64,000 nt of DNA, from contig NZ_CP014782.1 of the NCBI RefSeq assembly GCF_002005305.1, positions 2,232,001 through 2,296,000 of the forward strand, read 5' to 3'. Under the pieces are notes generated by a model. The model was given only the letters and a program-made list of their open reading frames with translations, was not told the DNA's origin and searched no databases. Numbering within the stretch: position 1 is the stretch's first letter; every line of letters begins with the position of its first letter. The stretch comes from Shewanella psychrophila. Its GTDB lineage: Bacteria > Pseudomonadota > Gammaproteobacteria > Enterobacterales > Shewanellaceae. Below are positions 35,937 through 44,916 of this stretch, in pieces. Position numbers and translations under genes: made by a program.

Positions 35937-36226
35937 CAGTATCGTAGTCGTAAAATGACATCACCAGGGAGCACAAGCTCAATGTTCCAGTTTGGTTTTG
36001 GGTCAGGTAACACGGGAAGCTTATCTTGCTTAGCGGGCTCAAGCGCTATCCAGTCGGCTTCGGTAGCCTGGATTTCTGGAGGAACCGTTAACTGCTGGCG
36101 CCAACGATTGAAAGAAGAAGTTGAAATGTTCTCCTGATGACAGAAGTCCTGCATAGATAAAGGCGTTGTGCACCACTTGTCCAGGAGGGTAGATTTTTGA
36201 GCGTCGGTGAGATGAGGTTTAGCCAT
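35936..36226 (-). CDS. tnpA: IS66-family accessory protein TnpA
   Basis: 96 residues from ATG 36226 (AKPHLTDAQKSTLLDKW..LSMQDFCHQENISTSSFNRWRQQL), a helix-turn-helix protein typical of IS66 Orf1. A GTG at 36265 would add 13 residues and is an alternative. It is the first gene of the element and lies just inside the right inverted repeat. Confidence 0.85.
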   Translation of the reverse strand: MAKPHLTDAQKSTLLDKWCTTPLSMQDFCHQENISTSSFNRWRQQLTVPPEIQATEADWIALEPAKQDKLPVLPDPKPNWNIELVLPGDVILRLRY

Positions 36227-36306
36227 GAGCATTCTCAGTATTAGGTTTACCCTGAGAGTAGCCACATCAAATGATCTTAGGAAGACGTCCTATATTGATC
36301 GGTTAC

Positions 36307-37216
36307 ATAGCAGTGACAATTCCCGCCGCTCCGTGACACCATTGCACCAGCAGCTTTTCAATATTAGGTTTACTGCACAGGATCCAGTTGATTAATTTAA
36401 CCTCTCTTTTCGCTGCGCCTTCTCTTTTTGCCGAGCTTCCTTTCTTTGCCGAAATAGTTAGCGTGCTAGCCGTGCGCTCTAATATCAATTCAGTCAAATC
36501 ATCCGGGAGCAGATCAACGCCTTGCAAGAGAATGTTGGCATTACCTGTGATGCCATGACAGGCACCGTAATAGTGCCGTTTAGGGCCAGACTCTGCCACA
36601 GCCATTCTCGGGTTTCTGCGTCTTGCCTCCAATTGTCCATCAGCGACTTGGCACCTTTGACGTATACATCTTTCCAGCGAGCTTCGCCGGTTTTACGATA
36701 CAGTGCTAGCGCCGCATGCATCATGCCACTCTGCCCAGATGTTATCTCATACAGGGGCAGATCTAACGTAGCTTCCATGCACAATAACAGTTTGTCTGAT
36801 AACTCTCGATTATCTGGCTGAGCTAAAACGGCTGGCATGAGTATGCCTATCTCCCCAAGTTGTAAACCAGGCTCTACTGACACATCAGGGGCTTTCAAGA
36901 AGGCTTGATGAATATCAGGTAATAAGTGAGACAGGTCTTTAAGAGGATAGCCGTTCACTTGATAACCATAGCGCTTGAGGATCTGTAGAGCATGTACACA
37001 TCCTGCCGCGCCTGCGTATGCCGACCATTTAGGCCCGGAGTTAGCATAACTTTCGGCGTCGAGGGGATGCGTCGGCCAACTGGCATTAGGTAAAACTGAT
37101 TGTTCAATATCATCAAGGATTGATGCTATTTCTGACTGAACACGATCTTGCTGCCATAGCGTTTCGGTAAGCAATTCGTGACGAGATGGTTCAAATAACA
37201 TCTGTGCTCTTTCCAT
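36307..37216 (-). pseudogene. LanC-like (lanthionine synthetase C) gene, frameshifted and truncated by IS66
   Basis: The 5' part (37216 to about 36590) shows LanC-type double-glycine motifs: WSAYAGAAGCVHAL and TSGQSGMMHAALALY. After a frameshift near 36590 a second frame continues with YYGACHGITGNANILL and QWCHGAAGIVTAM, which match the LanC HG..G and zinc-ligand WCHG..G motifs. The IS66 right end then supplies the stop codon (ATG-TAA across the junction), removing the last zinc-ligand CHG motif. LanC-like proteins form thioether rings or handle related peptides. The missing 3' end is not found on the far side of the element. Confidence 0.78.
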
Positions 37217-37262
37217 AGAGATGATAATAAAACTGGCACAGCAGTGAGCAAGCAGAGCTCAA

Positions 37263-38060
37263 TTAGCGAGCCTTAAGAAATGCTTTCATTGACTGATAAT
37301 ATTTAGGATATTGGGAAATATCATTGTGCCCAGCATCTTCTATAAAGACCACCTCTGGAGCGCGATTAACCAATGACTCTATTAACTTGTCAGTGTGTTG
37401 GCGGCGAACTATTTTGTCACTCTCAGCCGCTAAAATCAGAGTGTCGGAATGGATGTTCCCAGCACGCTCTACCGAGTTGAACTTGTCTTTGAGTAATATA
37501 GACATGGGATAAAACGGAAATTGCTTTTGGGCAATACTTTGAATACTGTCAAATGGCGTCACTAACACCAACTTCTCCACCGGACGCTCCGATGCGATAT
37601 AAGATGCAACTCCGCTGCCTAAGCTTCGACCGATAACGAATACACTCTCATGGGTCAATACCAGATGGTCATACAGCGCCAAGGCATCTGAGAATAATGC
37701 CGTTTCGCTTGGGGTGCCTTCACTACTACCATAGCCTCGGTAATTGACCAGATATATCGAATAAGGCGACGACTCTACTTCTAAGAATTCTGCTTCTAAT
37801 GCCGGTTTAAATGCTTGTTCAAATTCAGGTGCAGTAAAGGCAACATTTTCGGCATTACCTCCAAAATAGATAATCGCCTTTTTCTGCCCCTTGTTTAATA
37901 AGATACTTGTTGTCGATGCGCCATCATTTTCAAAGATGGCTTCATTGAACCTATGCTCCACAGCTCCTGTTGGAAAATAAATAAAGCTACGCTGCATCAA
38001 GTAGAGCATGACTCCAAGTCCAACATAAGTGACGATGATTAACATTAAAATTCGATTCAT
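37263..38060 (-). CDS. Membrane-anchored alpha/beta hydrolase (BEM46/ABHD13-like)
   Basis: 265 residues. One N-terminal helix (about 4-22) anchors the protein. The hydrolase domain has the nucleophile in VIGRSLGSGVAS, the acid in LILAAESDKIV, and the His in IEDAGHNDIS; IYLVNYRGYGSSEGTPSE is typical of this family. Substrate unknown. It is transcribed in the same direction as the broken LanC-like gene, with 46 bp between them, so the two may once have formed an operon. Confidence 0.84.
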   Translation of the reverse strand: MNRILMLIIVTYVGLGVMLYLMQRSFIYFPTGAVEHRFNEAIFENDGASTTSILLNKGQKKAIIYFGGNAENVAFTAPEFEQAFKPALEAEFLEVESSPYSIYLVNYRGYGSSEGTPSETALFSDALALYDHLVLTHESVFVIGRSLGSGVASYIASERPVEKLVLVTPFDSIQSIAQKQFPFYPMSILLKDKFNSVERAGNIHSDTLILAAESDKIVRRQHTDKLIESLVNRAPEVVFIEDAGHNDISQYPKYYQSMKAFLKAR

Positions 38061-38490
38061 ATTTTGCCTTTCCCTAAGATGATGGCCACCTAAGTATTTA
38101 CCTAACTTTCAAACCGTTTAAGCTCATTTAGCTTGGCCTACCCATCAAAGGAATAGCCAAGCCGATACGAGTTTTAGGTTAACAGCCCCCTTAATAAGCA
38201 GTGAGAAACAAAAAAAGGATTAATACATCCTGCGGATGTTATCGGCAAAAAATCACGATAAGTTAAACATTTAAATTGTAAATATCCTTGATATTAACTT
38301 GGGAGTCTTTTACCTTCCGAATCAATCATATGATGAAGGTTACATAGTGTCACATGATTGATTTTGTTCTAGTTAAATATACCACTAATTTATTTTAAGT
38401 AATATTGTGCAACAAAGCATAAATTACACTCACTACCAAGGATGGCAGTACATTTCCCTTTATATAGGGAGTCGTAACGCCGACATTATT
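38061..38490. other. Intergenic region with a 10-bp inverted repeat
   Basis: About 430 bp between divergent genes. Its one clear structure is AATCAATCAT (38320-38329) with its exact inverse ATGATTGATT (38354-38363), spaced 24 bp and enclosing ATATGATG. It could be an operator for either neighbour. Nothing else is evident. Confidence 0.4.
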
Positions 38491-39147
38491 ATGCAAAAAA
38501 AAATCTTACCTCGCTCTATCATCGCCAGCATCATATTTTCTACCGGTTTGCTAACTTCACCAGCTCATGCAAATCCAGAGAGCGATAGGTTAATTGCGAA
38601 TGAACCTCTTCAAGTTACGGTAAATAGTAATCCCATTGTTACCGACACTTATAGAAGTTCTATCTTTCTAAATCGAGGCCAAAGAAAGGTGATTTGGAAT
38701 ACGTTTAAACGACCTGCAGATTATGATCAATTAGCCGCGTTCGTTGCTATTTCTTATGGGGACTTATTGAGTGTATCATGTAAAATATCTCTATTTGATG
38801 GTAACAATGCACAGCCTTTTAAGGTGCTCGATTGTCGCCGTAGTCAGCAATGGAATCCAACCACTCCAGATGTACCTGTCTTCAACACCTCATTAAGAGC
38901 TAAAATTGAGCTTTACAATGCTGATTTCACCAAATCAGGCAAGCGCGTTTCGCTTATATTGACGCCTAATTTTGCCAATCAAAATGACATAGACCAAGAC
39001 GGTTTACCGGCTTGGTTTGAAATGTTCCATGACCTATCTGACAATGATGCTGCATCCGATATAGATCAAGATAGTTATACCGCACTTGAAGAATATCTTG
39101 GTGGTTCAAATCCATTAGATGCTAACAGTGTTCCAGTTAATCCTTAG
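38491..39147 (+). CDS. Secreted protein with a calcium-binding (thrombospondin type-3-like) C-terminus
   Basis: 218 residues from ATG 38491. A signal peptide (MQKKILPRSIIASIIFSTGLLTSPAHA) is followed by a beta-rich domain with two or three cysteines. The C-terminus has two acidic calcium-like motifs, DIDQDGLPAWFEMFHDLSDND and DIDQDSYTALEEYLGGSNPLD, which match the DxDxDG..E pattern of thrombospondin type-3 or dockerin-like repeats. The GTG at 38407 would add 28 residues before the signal peptide, so it is rejected. The function is unknown; a surface or extracellular role is likely. Confidence 0.72.
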   Translation: MQKKILPRSIIASIIFSTGLLTSPAHANPESDRLIANEPLQVTVNSNPIVTDTYRSSIFLNRGQRKVIWNTFKRPADYDQLAAFVAISYGDLLSVSCKISLFDGNNAQPFKVLDCRRSQQWNPTTPDVPVFNTSLRAKIELYNADFTKSGKRVSLILTPNFANQNDIDQDGLPAWFEMFHDLSDNDAASDIDQDSYTALEEYLGGSNPLDANSVPVNP

Positions 39148-39257
39148 TTACATCTTGTATACCTATGAATTATGTCAGAGTCACTTCATTCAGCCTGATT
39201 GACAGAGTTATTAATGGCAGTGCTATTAAAGACATAGATATACAACAATCACTTTAA

Positions 39258-39285
39258 GAAACAGGGTTCCTGCGAGCCCTGTTTC
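39258..39285. terminator. Rho-independent terminator
   Basis: A 9-bp perfect stem (GAAACAGGG / CCCTGTTTC) with a 10-base loop, followed by AATTATTT. It lies between convergent genes and fits either one. Confidence 0.6.
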
Positions 39286-39366
39286 AATTATTTAAGCATT
39301 ACCCTCTTCATATTCGCCCGTTCTAGCCACAACCGATTACCATCATTATATGACCTATGTTCATAG

Positions 39367-39696
39367 CTACTGACCAGGTATATCCATCAAGGGAACGGCT
39401 GAGATATTGCCATTATCGGCAGTGATTTCAGCCATGAGTTCAAAGTGAAATAGATCAATCGGGTGCTTCAATTTCATTGATAGTTCAAACACCCGTTTAA
39501 TCGATTTAGCGCGTAAGTACCATAACAGATATTGCTGCCCTTCAATCTCAATCTTAAACCAAGACTCAATCTGTACTTGCTCATCTTTTAGCGTCGCCGC
39601 AGCTTCACCCAGCCTTGAAGCGATTACGCTTATCCACTGCTCGACTTTAGCTTCGCTGTTTGGCTTAAGCTTGATTACTCCTGATGCATATTCCAT
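39367..39696 (-). CDS. Small hypothetical protein, possibly DUF6176
   Basis: 109 residues with no signal peptide. The alternation of beta-strands and helices (YASGVIKLKPNSEAKVEQWISVIASR.. ..WFKIEIEGQQYLLWYLRAKSIKRVFELS.. ..HPIDLFHFELM) is that of a small ferredoxin-like monooxygenase-like fold, and the order of motifs recalls DUF6176, a call made from memory at low confidence. It lies 44 bp downstream of the multihaem cytochrome gene in the same direction and may be cotranscribed. Confidence 0.55.
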   Translation of the reverse strand: MEYASGVIKLKPNSEAKVEQWISVIASRLGEAAATLKDEQVQIESWFKIEIEGQQYLLWYLRAKSIKRVFELSMKLKHPIDLFHFELMAEITADNGNISAVPLMDIPGQ

Positions 39697-39740
39697 TCGT
39701 TAACTCTCATCAAATTTACATTCACCTAACTTACTCTCAC

Positions 39741-41735
39741 CTAATTAGCTTGCGTCAAAACCGCTAATTTTTGTTCTATCAACTTAGGCTGACGAGCACT
39801 GGTTAGCCCATGCTTTAGGTAACGTAAGGCTTGCTCTTGTTTATCTAGTTTTAAATAGGCATCTGCAATGGCTATATATGAACGAGTATGAGTAGGCTCA
39901 ATAGCTAGCGCTTGTTGAAATTGTTCAATTGCAAGCTCGCTATCATCCATTTTTGCTGCAATATAACCGAGATAAAACCAGGCAATAGCTAAATTATGAC
40001 GTTGAGCAAGGGCTTTATTAAACAATTTCCGCGCTTTTTTATAGTCAGACTTTTGTATTTGCAATAAGCCATAGTTGAAATAAATATCGGCAGAAGTCGG
40101 CAATAGCACTAATGCTTGTTGAAAATAACGTTCAGCTTGTTCGGTTTTCCCCTGCCCAAGCATGACAATACCATAAAGCTGCTTAGCTTTAGGGTTGTCA
40201 GCTTCTAGTTTTAACGCTTTTTGCAAGGTTATTTCAGCTTGCTTAAAGCGTTTCAAACTTATCTGGGCATTGGCCAACGTTAGCCAGGGAGTGATCTCTT
40301 TGATGTTAGCTCTAGCTAATTCTGCTGTTAATTTATCTACCATACTCGGAGATTTATAAGTGTGTAATACCGACACCGCTTTATACACCTCTCCTTCAGC
40401 ATTTTTTGGTGATAATTCAGGAAACAGAAAATCAAGGCCATTGATCCTCGGCGGTATTTTTTCAATTGCAGCCAAACGCGCCTTGGCTCGTGTGGTATTA
40501 ATTTGAATGCGATGATCTGTCATTACTGCATGGACAACGTCTTGGGTACGCCTTTTGGGCATATGGCAAGCTGTGCAGTCATTACTGTCTGCAACATCTT
40601 CAGAGATCTTAGCTTCGTGGGGAATATGACAGGTCTTACAGACTGCTGAGAAATGCTCGGCTCTGTCTTCCTGTGACACCTTTTTATGGGGGTCATGGCA
40701 ACTGATACAGGCTAATTTGCCTTCACTTTTTTGAAAGCACTCACTTTGCAAGAATCGATACCCATGATGATTGATTTCAAAACGATCTTTTTTAGGTAAT
40801 TCAGAGTCAACAACATCCACATGCAACAGATAATCATTGAGTATTTCACCAGGCCGGAATGAATATACCGGACGCTCAAACCGCCTTTGGCCGACGATTG
40901 CCCCAGAGGGCAGTAAATGACATTGAAAACAGACAGAATCGCGTTGCTTATCAGGTAATCGTGCAGGATTGGTAATAGCAGACCTAATTGACTCAGGGCT
41001 GGCGACGTTTAATGCTTGACCCATATGCTTAGCACCTGGTCCATGGCATCGCTGACACCCGGTGCCGTGGGGTAAGTCTTTAGGGAAAGTATGTGGCTTC
41101 CAAGCAATATCACTGCCAGTTTCAACTTGCGGAAATGCATTATGGCAAAACATACACTCACGATTGACTTGCCTTAATACGCCTTGATGGTTTTTAGCTT
41201 CAAAACCTGGATGCATCTGCCACTGTTTCGTTTCGGAATACCAATCAAGAGGAAGTAAAAACAGTTCGCCATTATTAGTTTGATACAGATAACTTCGCAC
41301 TTTATTGCCTGAACCCAAAAACCAATCGACCTTTTGTTCAACGAGATTAATAACATTCCCGTCAGCATCCCGTTGGTAGCGCTTGAAGACAATATCTTTA
41401 CCCACTATCCGCATCTGATAATAGCGTTGACTAGCAGCATGAAACAGCGGCTTAGCATTATAATCGGCAAGAGTATGTTCCAAAGAGGCCGCTTTGAACG
41501 ACATCGCCATACCCACACTTTGATAGGATTGATACAAGTCGTTATGGCAGACGGCGCAAGCTTTATCATCCACATAACCTACAGCAGCGCCGGTGCTAAC
41601 GGGGAAACCTAGGGGAGCGTCTTGTCTTGTATCTATGTGATTATTGTTTACTGGAGCAGTGCCAGAGTAACTAGAGAGACTGATAAGCAGTAAGCTGATC
41701 AATACTAGCAAACAGAAAGAAAGTTTATTCATCAT
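39741..41735 (-). CDS. Heptahaem c-type cytochrome with TPR domain
   Basis: 664 residues. An N-terminal hydrophobic segment exports or anchors the protein. Seven CxxCH haem-binding motifs follow between about residues 60 and 330 (CAVCH, CMFCH, CQRCH, CFQCH, CISCH, CKTCH, CTACH). The C-terminal ~240 residues are TPR repeats of the AEITLQKALKLEADNPKA and AIEQFQQALAIEPTHTRS type, which usually mediate protein-protein contacts. The likely role is extracytoplasmic electron transfer or a cytochrome-linked redox reaction; no enzyme partner is adjacent. ATG 41735 is immediately followed by a second ATG. Confidence 0.85.
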   Translation of the reverse strand: MMNKLSFCLLVLISLLLISLSSYSGTAPVNNNHIDTRQDAPLGFPVSTGAAVGYVDDKACAVCHNDLYQSYQSVGMAMSFKAASLEHTLADYNAKPLFHAASQRYYQMRIVGKDIVFKRYQRDADGNVINLVEQKVDWFLGSGNKVRSYLYQTNNGELFLLPLDWYSETKQWQMHPGFEAKNHQGVLRQVNRECMFCHNAFPQVETGSDIAWKPHTFPKDLPHGTGCQRCHGPGAKHMGQALNVASPESIRSAITNPARLPDKQRDSVCFQCHLLPSGAIVGQRRFERPVYSFRPGEILNDYLLHVDVVDSELPKKDRFEINHHGYRFLQSECFQKSEGKLACISCHDPHKKVSQEDRAEHFSAVCKTCHIPHEAKISEDVADSNDCTACHMPKRRTQDVVHAVMTDHRIQINTTRAKARLAAIEKIPPRINGLDFLFPELSPKNAEGEVYKAVSVLHTYKSPSMVDKLTAELARANIKEITPWLTLANAQISLKRFKQAEITLQKALKLEADNPKAKQLYGIVMLGQGKTEQAERYFQQALVLLPTSADIYFNYGLLQIQKSDYKKARKLFNKALAQRHNLAIAWFYLGYIAAKMDDSELAIEQFQQALAIEPTHTRSYIAIADAYLKLDKQEQALRYLKHGLTSARQPKLIEQKLAVLTQAN

Positions 41736-41946
41736 AATTGTTGTTATTTTTTATTATAGAAAGCTAAACCATTGTCCGTTAATCGAACTAGTATTCCTAT
41801 CCATATGAAGTTACAGTAATTAATGACACCTCTCAATAAACGAGAGAGATAAAACAACAAGTTTCTAACACAGGCTTATAGTAAAGTATCTCAAACACTT
41901 GATTTATTCGGCCAAGAGGGTCAATTCGCTTCAAGTTAATGTTTCT

Positions 41947-42713
41947 CTATTTTATTGCCACTACGAATCTGACATTGCCACGTTTATCATGAGTATCGCA
42001 GTCAAGATTTTTAAGAAACTCATCATAAAAATCGGAGTACTCTTCACCTAAAAGCGCCTTTAGTTTTTTCATTCTTCCAAGCCTTGCTGACCAGCCTTCG
42101 ATAACATCTGCTGACGCTACGCCAGAAAAATTAAGTTCAGGATCAGTAACATCTTCATCCACATGAACAATATCAAACCCAGCCTGCTGCAACATAGCTT
42201 GCATCTTAGTGCCGAAATCAAAGTCATATAAACCAGAGCGATATGATGACAATTCAAACGCCACGACCCTTTCGTAATACTTACTGTCTTTGGCAAGGTT
42301 ACCTGAGATAAAGCAGGACACATCGAGCAAGGCAATCCAGCCTCCTTCATTCAGTACCGAATATAATGATGTTAGATAACTGAGTGGATCGCTTAGATAG
42401 GACAAAGAGTAGCTCGCCCAAACACCGTCACCTCGCCAAAAGAGCGCTGTATTTCAAGATAGTCGATATTTTGAAAGTCACTCACTACAAAGCTTTGGTT
42501 GCAGGTTTTTCTGGAATCACAAAACGCAATAAACTCACTGTTGATATCAACCCCAACCACATGCTTCACTTGTCTGGAAAACATCCGCGAGACATCGCCG
42601 ACCGAACAACCAAGATCAACAATAGTGTCGTTAGCTGTTAGCGGAATAAACTCAACAAAGCGCGCCCAATCTCTCCACCCCTGCTGTTTTTCATACTCTT
42701 GAAATAGGTTCAA
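41947..42713 (-). pseudogene. SAM-dependent methyltransferase, frameshifted
   Basis: The N-terminal frame (from 42713) holds motif I (TIVDLGCSVGDVSRMF) and motif II (VVGVDINSEF) of class I methyltransferases. It ends shortly after a GEV-coding stretch. Reading on in a second frame from about 42430 gives DGVWASYSLSYLSDPLSYL, then LNEGGWIALLDVSCF and the rest of the fold, ending at 41947. A single-base indel near 42430 therefore splits one ~255-residue gene. It starts with a TTG directly after the stop of the small upstream gene, suggesting coupled translation. The substrate is unknown. Confidence 0.72.
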
Positions 42714-42938
42714 TTATGACTCAGATAACGCTATGGGTAGATCACTTTTTAACACCAGCACAGCAAGAAACACGAAATTGAGTGGCGGAAACAGTGACAA
42801 TGCGGCACCGACAAAACCTACCATCTTAGGGTTTGTGGTTTTCTTCTTACCCACCTTGTAGCAGATAAAGCTAAATACTGGGATCAGTAATAAAATAATA
42901 AAAAATACTTGCCCAATTAACGTCGCGTTAATATTCAA
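42714..42938 (-). CDS. Small membrane protein with TTG start
   Basis: 74 residues with two predicted membrane helices (about 10-30 and 45-68: QVFFIILLLIPVFSFICYKVG and VGFVGAALSLFPPLNFVFLAVLVL), separated by a Lys-rich loop. AAGGAG six bases before the TTG at 42936-42938 decides the start; the longer upstream reading frame is low-complexity and unlikely. It is followed directly by the frameshifted methyltransferase, so the two form a unit. Function unknown. Confidence 0.68.
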   Translation of the reverse strand: MNINATLIGQVFFIILLLIPVFSFICYKVGKKKTTNPKMVGFVGAALSLFPPLNFVFLAVLVLKSDLPIALSES

Positions 42939-42959
42939 TTTTAACTCCTTTTTAAATTG

Positions 42960-43390
42960 ATAATGACTTTCAATAACATAACACGATGATCGTGGATTTA
43001 GATACTCATATAGAATTGATGGCCGATCGTTTTTGTTGAAGCCCATGACCCAGACTCTGTACATGTAACTTCGCTGGAAAGTCACAGTGGTGCCCCCCCC
43101 TAGAAAATAGGAAAGTACTTTGCGGCTAAATCGTCGAAATGTTCTGCTTGTTAACCTCCTGTGTAGAAAATGCGGCTGTGACCGTCCGTGCCATGGCCAA
43201 AAATGTTCCCTATATTTTCTGGCATTCCCCGAGTCAGATGTCATCGTAGAGCCCTGGTGGCCAATTTTGTTCCATACAACATTTGGCATTTCCTCCCCCC
43301 CTGGAGGTCAGAAGTGCTTGAGACGTGTCACTGAAGCGTCTGCACATGCCGGGCAGGCGTTAAGGGCCATGAAGGTGCGACCTTACAATA
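42960..43390. other. Unexplained G/C-tract-rich segment
   Basis: About 430 bp with no convincing gene on either strand. It holds two C/G homopolymer runs (near 43092 and 43291), a CCTCC..GGAGG dyad at 43290-43311, and a noticeably higher GC content than the neighbouring AT-rich spacers. On the minus strand a long frame exists but has a very basic, low-likelihood composition. It may be a fragment of a repeated or mobile element; I cannot identify it. Confidence 0.4.
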
Positions 43391-43452
43391 AACCACTAAC
43401 CACTAACCAGCTAACCAGCTAACCAGCTAACCAGCTAACCAGCTAACCAGCT
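43391..43452. repeat. AACCAGCT microsatellite
   Basis: Two 7-bp copies of AACCACT (43391-43404) are followed by six perfect 8-bp copies of AACCAGCT (43405-43452). The tract lies ~50 bp downstream of the prpF stop codon, outside any gene. Such tracts expand and contract by slippage. Confidence 0.95.
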
Positions 43453-43502
43453 AAATGAAGCAAATTCACCAGACAAAAAATGGAATCAAGCTTCATTCGA
43501 AG

Positions 43503-44783
43503 CTAACTCTCATCTGGTATTCGCACCCATCCCTCCATCAAGATTCTGGCACTGCGGCTCATAGATGCTTTAGTCACTGTCCATTGGTCATTAACTTGCT
43601 CAGCCTCTGCGCCCACTTTTAATGTTCCAGAGGGGTGGCCAAAGTTAACCGCTTCACGTGGCATGATGCTACTAGAGCTAGAGCCACTATTAGCCGCCAG
43701 ATTCACTAAGGTGCCGGGAACCGCTGCTGCTGTGCCTATGGCAACGGCCGCCGTGCCCATCATAGCGTGATGTAGCTTACCCATAGACAGGGCGCGTACA
43801 TTAAGGTCGATGTCACTGCTCGCAACTTGCGTACCGCTGGATGAGATGTAATCCATAGCTGGCGAAACAAAGGCGATTTTGGGCGTATGTTGACGAGATT
43901 GAGCCTCATCGACATGGCCAATTAAGCCCATCTGCACCGCGCCTATCGCACGCAGTGATTCAAACATCTCCAGCGCCTTGGCATCGCCGTTTATCGCTTC
44001 CTGCAACTCATCACCTTGGTAACCAATATCCTCGGCGTTGACGAAGATCGTCGGAATGCCGGCACAGATCATGGTAGCCCTAACTTTTCTTACATCAGCG
44101 CCCTGATTGAAGACGCCAACTGGCAAGCTTATCTCATCAACCAAGTTACCCGTTGGGAACATCCCCGGCTCACCGGGTTTTGGTTTGTCTGCAGGGTCGA
44201 TGAAATCGACGCCAATTTCTGCAGCGGCAAAGGTGACACCGTCTAACTCAAAATCACCGGTTTCCTGCACTTCACCATTAGTTATCGGCACATGAGCAAT
44301 AATGGTCTTACTGATATTGGCCTGCCAAATCCGTATCACCGCAATGCCGTTCTCTGGAATGCGACTAGCATCGACAAGGCCTGCATGAATCGAAAAAGCG
44401 CCGACGGCGGCAGACAAATTGCCGCAATTACCGCTCCAGTCGACAAAAGCCTTATCTATCGCCACTTGGCCAAATAGATAATCCACATCGTGATTATCCT
44501 GAGTGCTTTTCGACAGAATCACAGTTTTACTGGTACTGGAGGTCGCCCCGCCCATGCCATCAGTCTGCTTGCCATAGGGATCTGGACTACCTATAACTCT
44601 CAGCAAGAGTGCATCACGAGCCGCCCCCGCTTGTTGAGCAGCAAGAGGCAGATCCGTCAGCGAGAAAAACACGCCCTTACTGGTGCCACCACGCATATAG
44701 GTGGCTGGCACTTTTATCTGATGTTTATGGGGCTTGTGCCCAGAGGATTTACGCTCAGAAGACTGAGTCAATTCTGGTGTCAT
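43503..44783 (-). CDS. prpF: PrpF, 2-methylaconitate cis-trans isomerase
   Basis: 426 residues of the PrpF/DapF-like fold. MRGGTSKGVFF near residue 30, the PDPYGKQTDGMGGATSSTSK stretch and CGNLSAAVGAF are hallmarks of PrpF. The protein works with AcnD: AcnD makes a methylaconitate isomer that PrpF isomerises so that the usual aconitase can hydrate it. It is the last gene of the leftward prp operon, 133 bp after acnD. Present where PrpD is replaced by AcnD, as here. Confidence 0.94.
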   Translation of the reverse strand: MTPELTQSSERKSSGHKPHKHQIKVPATYMRGGTSKGVFFSLTDLPLAAQQAGAARDALLLRVIGSPDPYGKQTDGMGGATSSTSKTVILSKSTQDNHDVDYLFGQVAIDKAFVDWSGNCGNLSAAVGAFSIHAGLVDASRIPENGIAVIRIWQANISKTIIAHVPITNGEVQETGDFELDGVTFAAAEIGVDFIDPADKPKPGEPGMFPTGNLVDEISLPVGVFNQGADVRKVRATMICAGIPTIFVNAEDIGYQGDELQEAINGDAKALEMFESLRAIGAVQMGLIGHVDEAQSRQHTPKIAFVSPAMDYISSSGTQVASSDIDLNVRALSMGKLHHAMMGTAAVAIGTAAAVPGTLVNLAANSGSSSSSIMPREAVNFGHPSGTLKVGAEAEQVNDQWTVTKASMSRSARILMEGWVRIPDES

Positions 44784-44916
44784 TACAAAACTACCTTTTT
44801 AAGAAAGCTTTTTAGTAAAGCCTTTAAATAAACAACTTAAGCTCAGATAAACCACAAACTATTAAATACTTTATGTTTTACCTGAGCTTTATTAAACCCG
44901 CTTAAAAGTCATTATG

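Larger units (their letters stand above)
33968..36306 (-). mobile_element. Complete IS66-family insertion sequence (2339 bp)
   Basis: The ends are identical 21-bp inverted repeats reading GTAACCGATCAATATAGGACG at both termini (33968 inward and 36306 inward). Between them lie three leftward genes in the IS66 order tnpA-tnpB-tnpC. The flanking octamers (GGCAGGAC before, ATAGCAGT after) do not match, so the usual 8-bp IS66 target duplication is missing. This points to an adjacent deletion or recombination after insertion. The right end is fused into a LanC-like gene. Confidence 0.93.

Noticed and set aside
34002..36306. IS66 genes as part of a defence or retron system
   Set aside because: The ends, gene order and motifs are those of an ordinary IS66 insertion sequence.
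42939..43289. Long upstream extension of the small membrane protein to 43289
   Set aside because: The added ~117 residues are very basic and cross the G/C-tract segment; the strong Shine-Dalgarno before the TTG at 42938 marks the real start.
43391..43452. CRISPR array
   Set aside because: Units are 7-8 bp, contiguous and without spacers, so this is a microsatellite.
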